Source: JASHPR01 sp963844655
GTDB lineage: Bacteria; Actinomycetota; Actinomycetes; Streptosporangiales; Streptosporangiaceae
DNA: 64,000 bases
Assembly (NCBI GenBank): GCA_963844655.1
Contig: CAWJPA010000009.1
Location: 620,001-684,000, forward strand
Direction: 5' to 3'
Shown: positions 36,904 to 47,000 of the stretch, piece after piece
Layout: every line of letters starts with the position of its first letter
Position numbering within the stretch: position 1 is the stretch's first letter
Position numbers and translations under genes: made by a program
Notes under the pieces: model-generated
What the model was told of the DNA's origin: nothing
What the model saw: only the letters and a program-made list of their open reading frames with translations
Database searches by the model: none

Positions 36904-38307
36904 ATGACGCCTCCGGTTGTAGCCATCGCCAACCGGCTTCCGGTCCAGCACGGCGAAGACGGATGGCACCTGTCGCCCGGCGGGCTGGTTACCGCGCTGC
37001 GCCCGGTGATGAACAACCAGAGCGGCGCGTGGGTGGGCTGGGACGGCGGCACCAAGGGCATCCCGGAACGGCTGCCGGACTTCAGGGCCAAGCTGCGCCC
37101 GGTCAGCCTGTCCGCCGCCCAGGTCCGCCAGTACTATCACGGCTTCTCCAACGCCACCCTCTGGCCGCTGCTGCACGACGCGATCGAGAAGCCGCGCTTC
37201 GAGCGTCCGTGGTGGAACACCTACCGGCAGGTGAACGCGGCCTTCGCGGACGCGGCGGTCGCCGCGCTCGACGAGCGCCCGGGCGCGCTGGCCTGGGTCC
37301 ACGACTACCACCTGATGCTCCTCCCGCAGCTGATCAGGGAGCGGCGGCCTAGCCAGCCGGTTGGCTTCTTCCTGCACGTGCCCTGGCCGTCACCCGACAT
37401 CTACGCGCGGCTCCCCTGGCGCAGGGAAATCCTGCTCGGCCTGCTCGGTGCGGACGTCGTGTCGTTCCACACCGAGCACTACCGGAGGAACTTCGTGGCC
37501 GCCTGCGCCCGGCTGCTGGGCGACGCCGGGGTCACGGTCCGCGGGACCATGCTCGCGCTGTCCGACGGGCGGCTGGTGTCCACGACCGCGTCGCCGATCT
37601 CGATCGACGCGGCCGAGTTCACCCGGCATGCCACCCAGGACGCGACCGACCGCGACATCAAGGAACTTGACCAGCAGTTCGCCGGCCGGGCCGTGCTCCT
37701 GGGGGTGGACAGGCTCGACTACACGAAGGGCATCTCCGAACGGCTGCTCGCGTTCGAAATGCTCCTGGAACGCTGTCCCGAGCTGCGGCTCACGTCGGCG
37801 TTCATGCAGGTCGCCGTGCCCAGCCGGGACGACGTGCGGGAGTACCGCAACCTGCGCGCCGACGTGGAACGGCATATCGGGCGGATCAACGGCCGGTTCA
37901 CCGAGCCGGGCCAGGACGTGCCGGTCCACTACCTGTACCGCGGGCTGCCGCAGCAGCAGCTCGCGGCCTACTACGCGGTCGCCGCGGTCCTGGTCGTCAC
38001 GCCCCTCATCGACGGGATGAACCTCGTGGCGAAGGAGTACGTCACCGTGCAGCAGGCGCGTCAGGGCAGCGGACGCCTCGTGCTGAGCGAGTTCACCGGC
38101 GCCGCCGATGAGCTCGGCGAGGCGATCATGTGCAACCCGTTCGACGTCGAGGGCCTGTCCCACCGCATCGAGCACGCGATCCGGCTCCCGGCCAGCTCCG
38201 GCCGGGACGCGATCGAGGCCATGGCCGAGCGGGTCCGCACCCATGACGTGCACCGCTGGGTGGCCGAACAGCTCGCGGTGATCTCGTCCCGGGGCAACGG
38301 CCGCTAG
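36904..38307 (+). CDS. otsA: Trehalose-6-phosphate synthase (GT20)
   Basis: 467 aa from the ATG at 36904 (MTPPVVAIANRLPV). Makes trehalose-6-phosphate from a sugar nucleotide and glucose-6-phosphate. Recognisable motifs: LVTALRPVM, VHDYHLMLLPQLIR, the Arg/Lys phosphate contacts in LLGVDRLDYTKGISERL, and the nucleotide-sugar region TPLIDGMNLVAKEYV. The frame is open upstream, but family alignment supports this start. No otsB phosphatase follows, so the phosphatase gene must be elsewhere. Confidence 0.92.
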   Translation: MTPPVVAIANRLPVQHGEDGWHLSPGGLVTALRPVMNNQSGAWVGWDGGTKGIPERLPDFRAKLRPVSLSAAQVRQYYHGFSNATLWPLLHDAIEKPRFERPWWNTYRQVNAAFADAAVAALDERPGALAWVHDYHLMLLPQLIRERRPSQPVGFFLHVPWPSPDIYARLPWRREILLGLLGADVVSFHTEHYRRNFVAACARLLGDAGVTVRGTMLALSDGRLVSTTASPISIDAAEFTRHATQDATDRDIKELDQQFAGRAVLLGVDRLDYTKGISERLLAFEMLLERCPELRLTSAFMQVAVPSRDDVREYRNLRADVERHIGRINGRFTEPGQDVPVHYLYRGLPQQQLAAYYAVAAVLVVTPLIDGMNLVAKEYVTVQQARQGSGRLVLSEFTGAADELGEAIMCNPFDVEGLSHRIEHAIRLPASSGRDAIEAMAERVRTHDVHRWVAEQLAVISSRGNGR

Positions 38308-38364
38308 GCGACCTCCCCGCAGGCTCTCTCCCCCGACCGGCATGGCTTCGGCCTTCGCGAATGT

Positions 38365-38417
38365 CCTCTCGAGAGGTTTCTCTTGACAGTTATGTCTCGA
38401 GAATTTAGTCTCGAGAC
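38365..38417 (+). promoter_or_regulatory. Promoter with three TCTCGAGA operators
   Basis: TTGACA at 38383-38388, 17 bp, TAGTCT at 38406-38411, then 6 nt to the ATG at 38418: a good sigma-70-type promoter for a leaderless transcript. TCTCGAGA occurs at 38367-38374 (within a 12-bp perfect palindrome), 38395-38402 and 38409-38416 (within a 10-bp palindrome). The last two flank or overlap the -10, so binding there would block transcription. Confidence 0.8.
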
Positions 38418-39068
38418 ATGTCTCTCGACGATACGGACCCGGGTCAGGAAGCTCAGCTGCCGGAACTGCGGCAGCTTACCGACGCGCGGACCCTGCGCGC
38501 ACTGGCCCACCCCGTGCGGATCGCGATCGTCGAGCAGCTGAGCATCGGCGGCCCGATGACCGCCACCCAGGTCGGCGAGTTGATCGGCGAGTCGCCGACC
38601 ACGTGCTCGTTTCACCTGCGCCAGCTGGCGAAGTACGGATTCGTCGAGGAAGCGGGCGGCGGCAAGGGACGCGCCCGGCCCTGGCGGATGACCTCGATCG
38701 GCCATTCGATCGCCGCGACCCACGACGACCCGGAGACCGCGGTCGCCGCCAGCGCCCTGGTCCGGCTGATCCGTGAGCGCCAGCTCGACCGGTACCGGAC
38801 CTGGCGGGAGACCCAGTCGACGTACCCGCGGGAATGGCGTGACGCCGCCGGTGACAGCGAGTTTGTGTTCTACCTGACCGCCCAGGAACTGGACGAGCTG
38901 AACAAGGAGCTGCTGGCCATGCTGCGGCCCCGGGTCCTGGAACGGCTCACCGATCCGTCCCAGCGCCCGCCCGGATCGGTGCCCGTGGAGATGCTGATGT
39001 TCTCCTTCCCGCTGGAGCTGCCGCCTGCGGAAGGGGGCGGCCAGCCTGGGTCCGGAGGCGAGTCATGA
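38418..39068 (+). CDS. ArsR/HTH_20-type winged-helix regulator
   Basis: 216 aa. The winged helix is in residues 20-95: LTDARTLRALAHPVRIAIVE, MTATQVGELIGESPTTCSFH and the wing GRARPWRMT. The C-terminal half is helical, ending in a Pro/Gly-rich tail, and may sense a ligand. The promoter carries three TCTCGAGA boxes, a strong hint of autoregulation. Its stop overlaps the start of the MFS transporter by 4 nt, so the regulator and pump form one operon. Confidence 0.88.
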   Translation: MSLDDTDPGQEAQLPELRQLTDARTLRALAHPVRIAIVEQLSIGGPMTATQVGELIGESPTTCSFHLRQLAKYGFVEEAGGGKGRARPWRMTSIGHSIAATHDDPETAVAASALVRLIRERQLDRYRTWRETQSTYPREWRDAAGDSEFVFYLTAQELDELNKELLAMLRPRVLERLTDPSQRPPGSVPVEMLMFSFPLELPPAEGGGQPGSGGES

Positions 39069-40362
39069 CCGCGCGCGGTCTCGCCCCGCTGCGCCACCGC
39101 CGTTTCCGGCTCCTGGTGGCCGGGCAGCTCGGCTCGAACGTCGGTGACGCCTTCTACGCGGTGGCCCTGCCCTGGTACGTGCTGGCCACCCACGGCGGAG
39201 CGCTCCTGCTCGGCGGCGTGCTCGCCGCGTACGGCATCGCCCGGGCCGGCCTGCTCACCGTCGGCGGCCAGCTCAGCGACCGGTGGCGGCCCTGGACCGT
39301 GATGATGGCCACGGACATCGTGCGGGTGCTCGCCGCGGGCGCCCTGGCCGTCGCGGCCGGCCTGGGCCGGCCCGCGCCGTGGTCCTGGTGCCCATCGCGG
39401 CGGTGCTCGGGGCGGGCGAGGGCTTGTTCATGCCCGGATCGTTCGCGATCGTCCCGGCGCTGCTGCCCGGCGAGGACCTGCAGGCCGGCAACGCGCTGGC
39501 GTCCGCAGGGACCCAGCTCGCCATGCTGGCCGGCCCCGCACTCGGCGGCGCGATGGTCGCGCTGCTGGGGCCCGCCCCGGCCTTCGCGCTCGACGCGGCC
39601 TCGTTCGCCCTGTCCGCGCTCACCCTGGCCGCCCTGCGCGGCACCGCGCCGCCCGCCCCGGACGCCGGCACCGCTCCGGCCGCGGGCCACCTCACGCTGC
39701 GCGCCATGGTGCGGTCCGAGCGCATCCTGCAGATCGGGCTGCTGATCATCGTCGCGGCCAACCTGGGCTCCGGCGGCCTGACCGAGGTCGCCCTGCCCGC
39801 TCTGGCCCATGGGCCGCTGCACACCGGGGCCGACGGCTACGGGATATTGATCGCCGCGCTCGGCGCCGGTGCCCTCGTCGGCACCCTGGTGGCCGCCCAG
39901 GCCCGCCAGGCCCGGCGCCCGTTCGTGGTGGGGTCGCTCGCGTTCCTGGCCGAGGCGGCCGCCATTGCCGTGATCCCTTATCTCGGCGGCACGCTCGCGG
40001 CGGCCGCAGCGCTGGTCGCCTTCGGGCTGCTGAACGGGTTCGGCAACGTGGTGACGATAACGGCCTTCCAGCGCTGGGCCCCGCCCAATGTCATGGGCCG
40101 CCTGGCCGGCCTGCTGATGCTGGCCAGCCTGGGCGTGTTCCCGCTGTCGGTCGCGCTGGCGGCCCTCGTGGTGCACGGCTTCGGCCCCGCGCTGTTCTTC
40201 CCTCTCGCGGCGGTAACCCTGGCCGCCGCCCTGCTCGCCGGGCTCAGCCAGCGCACCTGGCGGAACTTCGGCGCGATCACTCCCCCCGGCGGCCGCCGGC
40301 CAGAGGCTGGCCGGCTGGGCACCGCTTCCACCTCTACGAATACGGCGGTACACGCATCATGA
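39065..40362 (+). pseudogene. MFS transporter interrupted by a frameshift
   Basis: The first frame gives an MFS N-terminus (APLRHRRFRLLVAGQLGSNV, GGQLSDRWRPW). It loses similarity after about 39370, while a second frame picks up with VVLVPIAAVLGAGEGLFMPG and runs to 40362 with the remaining helices. One base is missing in the GC run around 39366-39382 (GGCCGGCCCGCGCC). Restored, the protein would be about 432 aa with 12 membrane helices, like ENTS-type drug exporters. Because the amidase shows the same kind of lesion, sequence error is as likely as decay. Confidence 0.85.
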
Positions 40363-40553
40363 ACCTGCATATGACCGATGCCCTGGTCGACCATCACATT
40401 CGCGACATCCACGGCCTGGCCGGTCTCGGCCAGCCCCGGGCGGAAGGCAGGAGCGCGGAGAGCTGGCCGCGGCTCCGCCGCCGGGTCGGCCTCACGCTGA
40501 TCGAGGCCGGGCTGCACCTGCTGGTGACCGCGGCACCGGTCCGCTCCGACTGA
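40359..40553 (+). CDS. Small protein coupled to the MFS gene
   Basis: 64 aa. The ATG overlaps the MFS stop codon (ATGA), so it is translationally coupled. It contains a helical start (MTDALVDHHIRDIHGLAGLG) and ends with a short hydrophobic helix (GLTLIEAGLHLLVT). Similar-looking 60-70-aa proteins are common in actinomycetes, but no function is known. Confidence 0.55.
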   Translation: MNLHMTDALVDHHIRDIHGLAGLGQPRAEGRSAESWPRLRRRVGLTLIEAGLHLLVTAAPVRSD

Positions 40554-40571
40554 GCCCGGGCCCGAGATTCA

Positions 40572-41411
40572 CTATCTGGCTCCGACCAGGCCAGCCACGT
40601 GCGAGACAAAGGCCGCGGTCTCGGTCCGCAGCGCCCGGGAGGACCGGTTCGGCACCGGCGGCAGACACCGCCAGTACGCCAGCGCGTCACGGATCACCGG
40701 GTGCCAGCCGGCGTCGAACACCTCCAGGGCGTACTCGCCTGCCTGCTCCTTGCCGATCACCGTGCCGGTCCGGATCGTGGCGTGCATCCGGGCCACACCG
40801 AAAACACCCCAGGCCGCGATCCGCCGCACGTTGTACTGCTGCAGCCGCGCATGCCAGCTGAGCGGCCCGTCCCCGGTCAGGGCTTCCGCCCAGGGCTGCC
40901 AGTAGGAGACCAGGTTGGCCGCGGTCCACGCCCGCAGCTCGGCGTCGTCGAGGTGGACGGCTAACCGCTTCGGGGCTGGCCCGCGTACCGCGATTCCCTG
41001 GTGGGCGAGCGTCCACCAGGTCACCGGGTTCAGGTCGAAGCCGCGGCCGGTAGCGAACTGCCCGGCCACCTGGGAGGCCACGGGTGTGGCCGTGCCCGGC
41101 GGCGCGGCCAGGTCCTCGTGGCGCACGAACACGCCGTTGCAGACCAGGGGCCAGGTCCGCAGCGGTGTGGTGATCATGCGGACGGCTCCGTCGGCGCACG
41201 AACGTCGGTGCACGGCGCGCAGGCTGCTGATCTCGGCTGCCGCCAGCGGCCGCGGCAGCGTCGCGACGAAGTCGATATCGCTGCGCCCCGGCCGGAACGC
41301 GCCGAGCGCGATCGACCCGACCACGTAGAACCCGTCGATCACGCCCGGGAGCGCACCGTCGAGTCTGGCCACGAAGCGGCGAATCACCGTCGCGGCGGGC
41401 TCCGGGATCAC
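40572..41411 (-). CDS. Nucleotidyltransferase (aminoglycoside adenylyltransferase-like)
   Basis: 279 aa. The nucleotidyltransferase motif is VVGSIALGAFRPGRSDIDFV with both metal Asp residues. The C-terminal helical region with YNVRRIAAWGVFGVAR and GKEQAGEYAL resembles the DUF4111 domain of AadA-like enzymes. Whether it modifies an antibiotic is unknown. On the minus strand TAGTCT lies 6 nt before the GTG start (41418-41423), another probable leaderless gene. Confidence 0.82.
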   Translation of the reverse strand: MIPEPAATVIRRFVARLDGALPGVIDGFYVVGSIALGAFRPGRSDIDFVATLPRPLAAAEISSLRAVHRRSCADGAVRMITTPLRTWPLVCNGVFVRHEDLAAPPGTATPVASQVAGQFATGRGFDLNPVTWWTLAHQGIAVRGPAPKRLAVHLDDAELRAWTAANLVSYWQPWAEALTGDGPLSWHARLQQYNVRRIAAWGVFGVARMHATIRTGTVIGKEQAGEYALEVFDAGWHPVIRDALAYWRCLPPVPNRSSRALRTETAAFVSHVAGLVGAR

Positions 41412-41492
41412 GCGGCCAGACTAGTGCTGGCGGCCGCAGGGCCGGTCCGGACTGAGGGATGCGGACCGGGTGCTGGCGGTAACGTGACGGCC

Positions 41493-41993
41493 GTGGGCGA
41501 CGTTCTCACCACCGAGCGACTGGTCCTGCGCCCGGTCACCGCGCTGGACCACGCCGGGCTGCTGGCCCACTGGACCGCGCCGGACGTGCGGCGGTTCCTG
41601 TTCGACGGGGCGGTCCTGTCCCCCGCCGAGATCACCGAGGTCATCGACGACAGCACGCGGAGCTTCGCCGCGGCGGGCTACGGTCTCTGGCTGATCCGGG
41701 AGCGGGACCAGACCGCCCTGGCCGGCACCGCTGGGCTGCGGCCGCTGGAGGACCTCGGGCTCGAGGTCACCTACTCGCTGGCCCCGGAGGCCTGGGGCCA
41801 CGGATACGCCACCGAAGCCGCCCGGGCGGTCGCGGAGTACGCGCTCGGCCCGCTCGGGCTGCCCGAGGTGCTGGCCGAGGTCGACGAGGGCAATGCCGCG
41901 TCGGTCGCGGTGATCGAGCGCCTGGGCATGACCCGGTTCGACGTGGTGCCCGGCGAGCTCGGCCCCATGGCCCGCTACCGCCGAGCGCGCTGA
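41493..41993 (+). CDS. GNAT-family N-acetyltransferase
   Basis: 166 aa, RimJ/RimL-like: TERLVLRPVTALDHAGLLAH at the start, then acetyl-CoA-binding SLAPEAWGHGYATEAARAV and EGNAASVAVIERLGM. The substrate is unknown. GTG start at 41493 chosen because TAACGT (41480-41485) lies 7 nt before it; the GTG at 41484 would lie inside the -10 element. Divergent from the nucleotidyltransferase gene. Confidence 0.85.
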   Translation: MGDVLTTERLVLRPVTALDHAGLLAHWTAPDVRRFLFDGAVLSPAEITEVIDDSTRSFAAAGYGLWLIRERDQTALAGTAGLRPLEDLGLEVTYSLAPEAWGHGYATEAARAVAEYALGPLGLPEVLAEVDEGNAASVAVIERLGMTRFDVVPGELGPMARYRRAR

Positions 41994-42043
41994 CCGGCGG
42001 GCGCCGGGTTTCGCCAGTCGCCCGTCTGGCCAGCCTCCGGGCG

Positions 42044-42739
42044 TCAGACCCGGCGCAGCACGGCGACCACCTTGCCGACGATCGTGGCGTCGTCGCCCAG
42101 GATCGGCGTGTAGGCGGGGTTGTGCGGGATCAGCCAGACGTGCCCGTCGCTCTTCTTGAACGTCTTGATCGTCGCCTCGCCGTCGGCTGACGTCTCGCTC
42201 TCGATCATGGCGGCCACGATCTCGCCGTTCTCGACGTCCGACTCCCGGCGGACGACGACCCAGTCGCCGTCGGCGATCGCGGCGTTGATCATCGAGTCCC
42301 CGACGACCCTGAGCATGATGAGGCCGCCGCCCTCGCCGACCAGCTGCCTGGGCAGCGGAATGATGTCCTCGACGTCCTCATCGGCGAGGATCGGGCCGCC
42401 TGCGGCGATACGCCCGACCATCGGCACCGGGGTGATCCGCTGCAGCCCGGCGTCACCGGGCACGTGACCGGCTGGGTGCTCGCCGCCCTGGCCGGCGGGC
42501 CCGCACACGACCGCGGTGCGGGGCCGCCCGGATCCGCGGCTCAGCACCCCCTTCTTCTCGAGCACCGACAGCTGGTAGGAGACGCTCGACGCGCTCGCCA
42601 GCCCCGTCGCCTCGCCGATCTCCCGCAGCGTGGGCGGGAAGCCATCGCGCCGCACCGAGTCCTCGATGACCTGGATGATCTTCCGCTGACGCAGGGTCAG
42701 GTCACGGCCGGCCGGGTCGGGCAACTCCGCATCGTGCAT
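42044..42739 (-). CDS. LexA-like repressor, paralog 1
   Basis: 231 aa. N-terminal winged helix (LTLRQRKIIQVIEDSVRRDG, LASASSVSYQLSVLEKKG) and C-terminal S24 peptidase with self-cleavage site Ala113-Gly114, catalytic Ser149 (GDSM) and Lys192 (TIKTFKK). All residues needed for RecA-stimulated autolysis are present. GGAGGT sits 6 nt before the ATG at 42739; an ATG two codons earlier is too close to it. It is separate from the canonical lexA at 50.7 kb, and divergence between the two is greatest in the linker. Target genes unknown. Confidence 0.88.
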   Translation of the reverse strand: MHDAELPDPAGRDLTLRQRKIIQVIEDSVRRDGFPPTLREIGEATGLASASSVSYQLSVLEKKGVLSRGSGRPRTAVVCGPAGQGGEHPAGHVPGDAGLQRITPVPMVGRIAAGGPILADEDVEDIIPLPRQLVGEGGGLIMLRVVGDSMINAAIADGDWVVVRRESDVENGEIVAAMIESETSADGEATIKTFKKSDGHVWLIPHNPAYTPILGDDATIVGKVVAVLRRV

Positions 42740-42775
42740 GGTCATACCTCCGGCCGCTGTCGCTGTGGTGGCACA

Positions 42776-42823
42776 ACCCTAGCAGCTTAATTCTATTTAT
42801 CAAATACATATTCGAAGATTCGA
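42776..42823 (-). promoter_or_regulatory. Promoter and dyad upstream of LexA paralog 1
   Basis: On the minus strand TTGATA (42798-42803) and TAGGGT (42776-42781) are 16 bp apart. Upstream of them is the dyad TCGAATCTTCGA (42812-42823), 5-bp arms with a 2-nt centre. This differs from the usual CGAAC-N4-GTTCG SOS box. Confidence 0.55.
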
Positions 42824-42843
42824 CCCGAGTGGCAGGCCGATGC

Positions 42844-43908
42844 TTATTCGCCGGATGAAGCATCCGTCCTGGTCCACGTCGCAGCGCGGCCGGTTCCGTC
42901 GGCCCGCACCCTGCCTTCCTTCTTGAGCTGCTCCAGGACGAGCCGGATGGTCTGGTCGCTGACGCCTGGGACAGCTGCCCTGATGTCGGCGAGACGGAAC
43001 TTGGCTGGCGCGTGGCGCAGGATGTGTTCGCGGATGCGCTGCTGCTTGGTTCCAGGCGTCTTGGCTGAGGCCGCGCGATCCGCGAAGGTGGCGTAGGCGT
43101 CGGCGATCACGTTGGTGAGGTAGCTGAGCCAGGCCCATGGGTCTGCGGCACTTTCGTGCCAACCATGGGTGGATTCCAGAAGTGCTTGGTAGTAGGCGTC
43201 CGCCGACTCGGCGACGGCTTGTTCGAGGCTCACGTAGCGCCCGACGGTATATCCGTGCTCGTTGAGTATCGCGTTGGTAAGCAAGCGGGCCACTCGCCCG
43301 TTGCCGTCCTCAAAGGGATGAATGACGAGAAGATCGAGAGTGAATAGCCCGGTCAGCAACAGCGGATGATGCTCGCCGGTGGCGACCGCTTGACGATAGC
43401 GGTCGATGAGGTCCTCGACGGCAAACGGGGTTCCGGCAGCGGGCACCGGCTTGAAGCGGACAGTCGCCGAACCGTCTGGCGACCGGTCCACGACTAGGTT
43501 GTCTTCGGTCTTGAACGCCCCTCCGGGCATGGCTGCGTGGGCGAAGAGTAGCCGGTGCAGATGCAGAATCAAGCCCGTGTTCAGCGGACGCCAGTCTTGC
43601 TGGAACAGGTAGTCCTGGGCGTCGCGGTATCCGGCCAGTTCCTGCTCGCTCCTGTTTCGCAGGGTCGAGGTCCGCCGGTTGATGATCCGCTCGGCACGAG
43701 CGGCATCCGCGACGATAACGCCCTCTATCGCGGAGGACGCGGTGATGCTCTGGACGCGGGCTCGATCCGCGAGCTCGGTGAGCAGCCCCGGCATCTGGTC
43801 ACGGTAGAGTCCCTCCGAGCCCCGCCCGAAATCGATCGCACTGAGTCGGGTGACCACCTGGGCTGGCACCCGCCCGATGAGGGCGTCAAGATCAGTGAAG
43901 CTGCGCAA
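42844..43908 (-). CDS. Fic-domain protein with winged-helix C-terminus
   Basis: About 354 aa. The Fic core motif is intact (HPFEDGNGRVAR), as is the N-terminal inhibitory motif SSAIEG (S-x-x-x-E-G), so this is a self-inhibited class II AMP-transferase. The C-terminal 70 residues form a winged helix (FRLADIRAAVPGVSDQTIRL). A GGGAGG lies 4 nt before the TTG at 43908; the in-frame TTG at 43920 contains that site. Locally lower GC and isolated position suggest horizontal transfer. Target proteins unknown. Confidence 0.85.
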   Translation of the reverse strand: MRSFTDLDALIGRVPAQVVTRLSAIDFGRGSEGLYRDQMPGLLTELADRARVQSITASSAIEGVIVADAARAERIINRRTSTLRNRSEQELAGYRDAQDYLFQQDWRPLNTGLILHLHRLLFAHAAMPGGAFKTEDNLVVDRSPDGSATVRFKPVPAAGTPFAVEDLIDRYRQAVATGEHHPLLLTGLFTLDLLVIHPFEDGNGRVARLLTNAILNEHGYTVGRYVSLEQAVAESADAYYQALLESTHGWHESAADPWAWLSYLTNVIADAYATFADRAASAKTPGTKQQRIREHILRHAPAKFRLADIRAAVPGVSDQTIRLVLEQLKKEGRVRADGTGRAATWTRTDASSGE

Positions 43909-43995
43909 GAAACCTCCCAAGCCAACCTACTAAACTACCCATTCGGCAAGCAACTTAGTATGTTTAACTGCTTGGCTGTTTCCACGTGCCACAGG

Positions 43996-44042
43996 CACGG
44001 ATCGGGGATGGGATGGGCTCACCACCCCGTCCCCGATCCGTG
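43996..44042 (-). terminator. Large hairpin after nrdJ
   Basis: 43996-44008 and 44030-44042 form a perfect 13-bp stem (CACGGATCGGGGA / TCCCCGATCCGTG) with a further GGGATGGG/CCCCGTCCC inner pairing. No U-tract. It lies 33 bp beyond the nrdJ stop. Confidence 0.75.
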
Positions 44043-44075
44043 ATTAGTCACACGGCAGGCCTTGCGTGCCCATCG

Positions 44076-47000
44076 TCAGCTGCAGCCGCTGGTGGAGCCG
44101 CAGCCCTCACAGACGTAACAGCTGCCCGCGGGCCGCATCTTGACCCCGCAGTTGAGGCACAGCGGCGCGTCGGCACTGCGCCCCTGCTGGGCCTCTATCA
44201 GCTCGGTTGAGCTGTGCGGGGCGGACGAGTCGGCGGCGGAGTTGCGTACTGGCACCTGATCGTCTGCCTGGTGCGGCTGCGGCCTTTCCACCGGTACCGA
44301 CTGGGCCAGCTCATCGGGGTCCACTTCCTCCGCCGAGGCGGCCGGGTCCTCGCCCGCCAGCGCGGCGGTGCGCTCGGCGACCGACAGGATGCCCAGCTCG
44401 GAGCGGTGGTCGTAGGGCAGGTGGTCAAGGGCCAGGCGGCGGAAGATGTAGTCCATCACCGAGCTGGCCATCCTGATGTCCGGGTCGTCGGTGATCCCGG
44501 CCGGGTCGAACCGCATGTTGGTGAACTTGGCCACGTAGGACTCGAGCGGGATCCCGTACTGCAGGCCCACCGAGATCGCGATGGAGAAGGCGTCCATCAC
44601 CCCGGCCAGGGTGGAGCCCTGCTTGCCGAGCTTGAGGAAGACCTCCCCGATGCCGTCGCCCGGGTAGCTGGAGGCGGTCATGTAGCCTTCCGCGCCCGCG
44701 ACCGAGAACCGCGTCACCATGGCCGACCGCTGCCTGGGCAGCCTGCGGCGGACCGGCCGGACATCGTGCGGCGCGGGCTCGACGGCGGCTTCCGCCGCGG
44801 CCGGCTGCTTCTTCGAGACCGACAGCGGCTGCCCCACCTTGCAGTTGTCGCGGTAGATCGCCAGCGCCTTCAGGCCGAGCTTCCAGCCCTCGAAGTAGAT
44901 CTGCTCGATCTCCTCGACCGTGGCGCTCTCCGGCATGTTCACAGTCTTGGAGATGGCCCCGCTCAGCGCGGGCTGGACGGCGGCCATCATCCGGACGTGG
45001 CCCATGGGGCTGATCGCGCGCTCGCCCATGGCGCAGTCGAAGACCTCGTAGTGCTCAGGCCGCAGCCCGGGGGCATCCACCACGTGGCCGTGCTCGGCGA
45101 TGTACTCGATGATCGCCTCGGCCTGCTCCTCCTGGTAGCCGAGGTTCTTCAGGGCCCGGGGCACGGTCTGGTTGACGATCTGCATCGAGCCGCCGCCGAC
45201 CAGCTTCTTGAACTTCACCAGGGCCAGGTCCGGCTCCACGCCGGTGGTGTCGCAGTCCATCATCAGCCCGATGGTGTTGTGGCTCACCATGCCGTTCGCG
45301 ACGTAGGTCACGTTGTCCGGGACCGACAGGTCGTAGGTTGGCTGCACCCCGCCGTCGGTGTTGCTGGCGACCCGCTCGAAGAGGTATCCGAGCGCCTGAT
45401 CGAGCCGCTCGTCCAGCGTCTCCTCGAATAGGCGGGTGGCCAGCATCCGCGGGACGCCCTGCGTCTTGCGCAGCGACTGCGTGACCGTGCCGCGCAGACG
45501 ATGACCGGCTGGCACCAGATCATCCCAGTCCTGCCGGGGCAGGTAAACGTAGTCCTTCTGGGCCGACGATCCAGGCTCCAGGAAGGCCATCAGGCTGGAC
45601 TTGCGCTCACCGATGAAGCCGATCAGCTCGTCGAAGTTCAGCGCGTGATCGACGTTGCGCAGACGCACCTGGAAGATTGGCCCGCCCCATCCGCTCTGGG
45701 TCTGCCGCGTGGTGGTGGCCAGGCCGAGTGCCAACAGCGCGGTCCGGATTTCCGAGGCAAACGACTCGCTGGCCGTGGATACGCTGGGCACCCCCTCCTG
45801 GACTGTCCCGTCGGCCTCGAAGAGCCCGCGCAGGAAGGCACTGTAGATCCCGGCCGTGTTGGTCTCGAGGATGGCCGAGGGGATCCTCGGCACCCATCCC
45901 TTGCCGGTGTGATCGGCCTCGGGCAGATCCTTGGCAAATCCCGCGGCCTGCCACCAGCGGGCCAGGCGCACCGACTGCAGCGTCACCTCCTGGTAGCCCT
46001 CCTGCTGGCTGACCACCGGCTGCAGGCCGAACAATTCCTTGGCGAGCACCTCAAGCCGGGCCACGACGTCGAGGTCGGTGTCGGCGACGCAGAACCGGAT
46101 CCCCTTAGCATGCAGGCTGCCGTCGCCCATGAAGTAGCCGACAAGCTCGGCCAGTTCCGGGGTAACGGCATTGGGCACCCGCACATGCCGGTCATCGGTG
46201 TAGTACGCCTGATCGAGAACGGGCAACGGAACCTGCCGCGGCTGTCCGACCAGGGTGCGCAGCTGCATCGGAACGATGTCGCCCTCGGCGAGGTCGGCCA
46301 GACGCTTCCACTGCCATGCGCCTGAGACCGGATCCAGAACCTTGACCCGATGTGCCAGCGTTCCCTGGATCTGGTATCCGCCTGTAGTGCGGATGCGCCG
46401 CGTCGGCTCCTCGCCGTTGACGAAGAACCTGGTTGCCTGACGTGGACCCTCGTCGGTTGACACGGCAAGCTCAATGTCCTGCCAGCGATCGCCGTATATG
46501 TCACCAAGTTCGGAGAGGCGAGTGAGCCCCCGATCCGTCGTGATAAGCGTTTCGCCGGTCAGGCACCCAGTCGGCGCCAAGAGCGATGCCTGGGCATTTC
46601 TATAGCCATTCTTCTCGCCTATTTCAAGGCATTCTCGCCATGCCTTGTTGGCGGCGGTGAGGATGGCCTCGTCGATGCCGCCCAGATTCTTGATCCCGGC
46701 GCTGGCCGCGGCGTGCTTGCTCATCACGCGCTTGTGCGCGGTCGCGTTGCGCGCGTAGCCGTCGTACGGTCCCACCACCCCGGCCAGCTCGGCGGAGCGG
46801 CGGTAGGCGGTCCCGGTCATCAGCGAGGTGATGGCCCCGGCGATGGCCCGGCCGCCCTCGGAGTCGTAGGCGTGCCCGGTCGCCATCAGCAGCGCGCCGA
46901 GGTTGGCGTAGCCGATGCCGAGCTGCCGGTAGGCCCGGGTGGTGGCGGTGATCTTCTCCGTCGGGAAGTCAGCGAAGCAGATCGAGATGTCCATCGCGGT

